DNA of 6,563 bases from an uncultured Actinomycetes bacterium (GTDB taxonomy: Bacteria; Actinomycetota; Actinomycetes; Nanopelagicales; Nanopelagicaceae). Within the stretch, counting starts at the first letter, position 1; every line of letters begins with the position of its first letter. Below the pieces are notes generated by a model. That model saw only the letters and a list, made by a program, of their open reading frames with translations. It was not told where the DNA came from and ran no database searches. Positions 3,609 through 6,563 of this stretch are shown one piece after another. The DNA lies in assembly GCA_903928395.1 (NCBI GenBank), contig CAIYQS010000152.1:1-6563 (forward strand). Reading direction: 5' to 3'. Made by a program: the position numbers and the translations under genes.

Positions 3609-6563
3609 GGGTCGCCTCCATCACTGCTTCGTCAACATTTAAGCCCTCGCGCTCAGCTCGCTCCATTGCTGCCAAGACCTTCGCGTAATCGCGAGGTAGC
3701 ACAAGGGATATTCGAACGCTATTAGTAGCCCAGTCGCTTAGAATTTCCGTAGCGACGATCGACTCGGTTTCGGCTGCAAATTTAGCTATCAAATCGTGAG
3801 CTTGAAGCGCACGAGCCGGAGATAATGCGAATGCATCGACCATATCTGGATTGACAAGACGATCATCTAGATCCAGCACAAAGGCAACGCCACCAGACAT
3901 TCCTGCACCAAAATTGCGACCGGTTGCTCCAAGAACCATCGCCACGCCACCAGTCATGTACTCGCATCCGTGATCTCCTACGCCTTCAACAACTACGGTC
4001 GCGCCAGAGTTTCGTACACAAAATCGTTCTCCAACTATGCCGCGAATAAAAATTTCGCCGCTTGTGGCGCCGTAACCAATTACGTTACCTGCAATAACGT
4101 TCTTGGACGAATCAAAAGATGCGGCTGTGTCAGGGCGAACGATTACTCGCCCTCCAGACAAACCCTTCCCAACGTAATCATTTGTATCGCCGTAGAGTCG
4201 AAGCGTTAGCCCGTTGGGAATGAATGCCCCCAATGATTGGCCTGCAGAACCGCGCAACGAAATATCTATTGTATTTTCTGGAAGTCCGCTCCCACCGTAT
4301 CGACGGGTGATTTCTGCTCCCAACATGGTTCCGACAGTCCGGTTTACATTGCGCACCGGAATATCTAGTCGTACATGTTCGCCATTAGTGAGCGCTGGCT
4401 GCGAAAATTCAATAAGTCGATTGTCCAGGGCGGCCGCCAAACCATGATCTTGGCCGCCGGTATTTTTGCGAGAGCCAGCGAAAAGTGGAGCCTTCAGCAA
4501 TGGAGCAAGGTCTAACCCGCTCGCTTTCCAATGGTCGATCGCGTCCCTGGTATCCAGGATTTCGACTTGACCGATTGCTTCCTCAATGGAATGAAAACCT
4601 AACCTTGCCAACCACTCTCGAACTTCTTCGGCAATATACTCAAAGAAAGTTTCAATGAATTCCGGTTTGCCAGTGAAGCGCTTGCGCAACTCTGGGTTTT
4701 GCGTCGCTACCCCAACTGGGCAGGTATCGAGGTGACATACCCGCATCATCACGCATCCAGAAACCACTAGCGGAGCGGTGGCAAATCCGAATTCTTCAGC
4801 TCCGAGCAATGCTGCTATAACAACATCTCTTCCGGTTTTCATTTGACCATCTACTTGAACAACGATTCGATCTCGCAACCCGTTGAGCATCAACGTCTGT
4901 TGAGTTTCTGCCAAGCCAAGTTCCCACGGAGCGCCTGCGTGCTTTAATGAGGTAAGCGGCGAAGCTCCAGTACCTCCATCGTGCCCAGAGATTAAAACGA
5001 CGTCGGCATGTGCTTTAGATACTCCAGCAGCCACCGTTCCCACTCCAACTTCAGCCACAAGTTTTACATGCACTCGGGCGCTCTTGTTCGCATTCTTTAG
5101 ATCGTGAATGAGTTGAGCAAGATCTTCGATGGAGTAAATGTCGTGATGTGGGGGCGGAGAAATCAGTCCGACTCCCGGAGTGGAATAGCGAACTTGAGCA
5201 ATCCATGGATATACCTTGTTGCCTGGAAGTTGGCCACCTTCTCCTGGCTTCGCTCCCTGCGCCATTTTGATTTGAATGTCATCAGAATTGACCAAGTACT
5301 CACTGGTTACGCCAAAACGACCAGAAGCCACTTGCTTAATCGCAGATCTACGCGAATCTCCATTGGCGTCAACGATATTTCGAGCCGGATCCTCTCCGCC
5401 TTCGCCAGTATTGGATTTTCCACCAATGCGATTCATTGCGATTGCTAAAGTCTCATGCGCCTCTTGGGAAATTGAGCCATAGGACATTGCTCCTGTTGCA
5501 AACCTTTTAATTATTGCTTGAGTTGATTCAACGAGATCAATATTAATTGGGGCACGAACACCCTCTTTAAAGGTAAAGAGCCCACGCAAGGTCATCAAGT
5601 TCTTGGATTGATCATCAACCAAGTTTGTGTATTGCTTAAAAATGTCATAGCGCTTAGCACGAGTCGCATGTTGCAACTTAAAAACAGTTTCTGGATTGAA
5701 GAGATGCGGCTCCCCTTCGCGACGCCACTGATATTCCCCTCCAATTGGCAATTTTTTAGATCCGGGAATTTCTCCCATTGGAGGGTAGGCAACGTGATGT
5801 CGCTTAATGGTTTCTTCAGCGAGAGTATCGAGAGATACTCCCCCAAGTCGCGAGGTGAGGCCCGTGAAATATTCGTCTACTACTTCTGAAGAAAGTCCAA
5901 TAGCTTCAAAAACTTGCGCACCGTGATAAGAAGCGATCGTGGAAATTCCCATTTTCGACATCACTTTGAGGACACCCTTGCCCAAAGATTTGATGAGGTT
6001 GGCAACCGCTTTCTCGGGAGTGATACCGGTGATCACGCCTTGTCGGACTAGATCTTCAGCGCTTTCCATTGCTAGGTAAGGATTTACCGCAGATGCTCCA
6101 AATCCAATAAGTAGAGCTACGTGGTGAACTTCACGTACTTCTCCGCTTTCGATAACGAGACTCACTCGGGTGCGAGTCTTCTCTCTAATGAGATGATGAT
6201 GCACAGCGGCCGTTAGTAAAAGCGTGGGAATTGGAGCTTCTTCGCTATCGCCATCGCGATCCGAAAGCACCACAATGCGAGCGCCATTCTTAATTGCTTC
6301 GGAGACCTCAGCACGAATTTCTTCAATTCGATCACGAAGTGCTACTCCTCCGCCAAGTGCAGGGAAAAGGCCTCGAACTACGTGTGAATCAAAATCAGGA
6401 TGCTCGCCATCTGCATTTACGTGAATTATTTTGGCTAGTTCGTCATTGTCGATAACCGGAAAATCCAAAGAAATTTGACGGCATGAATCGGCGGAAGGAT
6501 TGAGGAGATTTGATTCTGCGCCAATAGTTTGACCCAAACTTGTAACCATCTCTTCTCGAATCG
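3601..6563 (-). CDS. gltB: Glutamate synthase large (alpha) subunit, 5' end outside the window
   Basis: GltB hydrolyses glutamine in an N-terminal amidotransferase domain and channels ammonia to an FMN/3Fe-4S site, where it reacts with 2-oxoglutarate to give glutamate. The reading frame is open to the right edge: codons I-R-E-E precede the ATG at 6549, and IREEMVTSLGQTIG is an internal conserved stretch. That ATG is therefore not the start. About 500 residues, including the amidotransferase domain, lie outside the window. Counting from 6549, the central domain runs to about 280. The FMN-binding synthase domain (about 285-670) contains KSNTGEGGEDP and GHDGGTGASPL, and the 3Fe-4S cysteines C599, C605 and C610 (CVMMRVCHLDTCPVG). 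The C-terminal GXGXG beta-helix (about 705-900) has glycine-rich turns such as GKGLSGGRVIV and GAGMSGGVAFV. The gene ends in TGA at 3603-3601, inside the start of gltD. No frameshift or missing key residue is seen. Confidence 0.98.
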   Translation of the reverse strand, partial: IREEMVTSLGQTIGAESNLLNPSADSCRQISLDFPVIDNDELAKIIHVNADGEHPDFDSHVVRGLFPALGGGVALRDRIEEIRAEVSEAIKNGARIVVLSDRDGDSEEAPIPTLLLTAAVHHHLIREKTRTRVSLVIESGEVREVHHVALLIGFGASAVNPYLAMESAEDLVRQGVITGITPEKAVANLIKSLGKGVLKVMSKMGISTIASYHGAQVFEAIGLSSEVVDEYFTGLTSRLGGVSLDTLAEETIKRHHVAYPPMGEIPGSKKLPIGGEYQWRREGEPHLFNPETVFKLQHATRAKRYDIFKQYTNLVDDQSKNLMTLRGLFTFKEGVRAPINIDLVESTQAIIKRFATGAMSYGSISQEAHETLAIAMNRIGGKSNTGEGGEDPARNIVDANGDSRRSAIKQVASGRFGVTSEYLVNSDDIQIKMAQGAKPGEGGQLPGNKVYPWIAQVRYSTPGVGLISPPPHHDIYSIEDLAQLIHDLKNANKSARVHVKLVAEVGVGTVAAGVSKAHADVVLISGHDGGTGASPLTSLKHAGAPWELGLAETQQTLMLNGLRDRIVVQVDGQMKTGRDVVIAALLGAEEFGFATAPLVVSGCVMMRVCHLDTCPVGVATQNPELRKRFTGKPEFIETFFEYIAEEVREWLARLGFHSIEEAIGQVEILDTRDAIDHWKASGLDLAPLLKAPLFAGSRKNTGGQDHGLAAALDNRLIEFSQPALTNGEHVRLDIPVRNVNRTVGTMLGAEITRRYGGSGLPENTIDISLRGSAGQSLGAFIPNGLTLRLYGDTNDYVGKGLSGGRVIVRPDTAASFDSSKNVIAGNVIGYGATSGEIFIRGIVGERFCVRNSGATVVVEGVGDHGCEYMTGGVAMVLGATGRNFGAGMSGGVAFVLDLDDRLVNPDMVDAFALSPARALQAHDLIAKFAAETESIVATEILSDWATNSVRISLVLPRDYAKVLAAMERAEREGLNVDEAVMEATRG
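3615..3619 (-). promoter_or_regulatory. Ribosome binding site of gltD, inside gltB
   Basis: GGAGG at 3619-3615 is followed by the 6-base spacer CGACCC and the GTG start at 3608. It lies within the last codons of gltB. Together with the upstream in-frame stop it settles the GTG as the gltD start, and its position suits re-initiation by ribosomes finishing gltB. Confidence 0.8.

Noticed and set aside
5595..5889. Reading frames on both strands inside gltB at about 5600-5890
   Set aside because: They are out of frame with a fully conserved GltB segment and show no domain or ribosome binding site of their own.

Overview
The window carries five genes, all transcribed leftward (minus strand). In transcription order they are gltB (glutamate synthase large subunit, 5' part beyond the right edge), gltD (small subunit), pyk (pyruvate kinase), a tRNA gene with anticodon CAA, and an ANTAR-type response regulator of the PdtaR (Rv1626) group whose 3' end lies beyond the left edge. 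Coding density is very high. The only non-coding stretches are 96 bases between gltD and pyk and 49 bases between pyk and the tRNA. No mobile element, CRISPR array or recent insertion is visible.

The content points to an actinobacterium. The response regulator reads like mycobacterial and streptomycete PdtaR almost residue for residue in its core. A PdtaR-like gene beside pyruvate kinase, with gltBD nearby, is an arrangement I recall from Streptomyces. Base composition by eye is close to half G+C and UUG is a favoured leucine codon, which is low for the phylum. It would fit a streamlined low-GC lineage such as the freshwater acI/Nanopelagicales group, but that placement is inference.

Region by region: 3601-6563 holds gltB without its start. 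2151-3608 holds gltD, which overlaps gltB by 8 bases and is probably translationally coupled to it. 2055-2150 is a leader with a candidate promoter, a 13-base palindrome and a small hairpin. 612-2054 is pyk. 563-611 has a 7-base inverted repeat and a -10-like box. 490-562 is the tRNA, and 1-488 is the response regulator, whose ATG lies one base past the tRNA's last encoded base.

GltB and GltD form the NADPH-type glutamate synthase that makes two glutamates from glutamine and 2-oxoglutarate. Pyruvate kinase feeds carbon toward the 2-oxoglutarate used there. ANTAR regulators act by binding nascent RNA. No new multi-gene system is evident. The points most worth a second look are the CAA tRNA, which has a short class I variable loop instead of the long arm expected of a leucine tRNA, and its near-fusion to the regulator's start codon, which could yield an essentially leaderless mRNA after tRNA processing.
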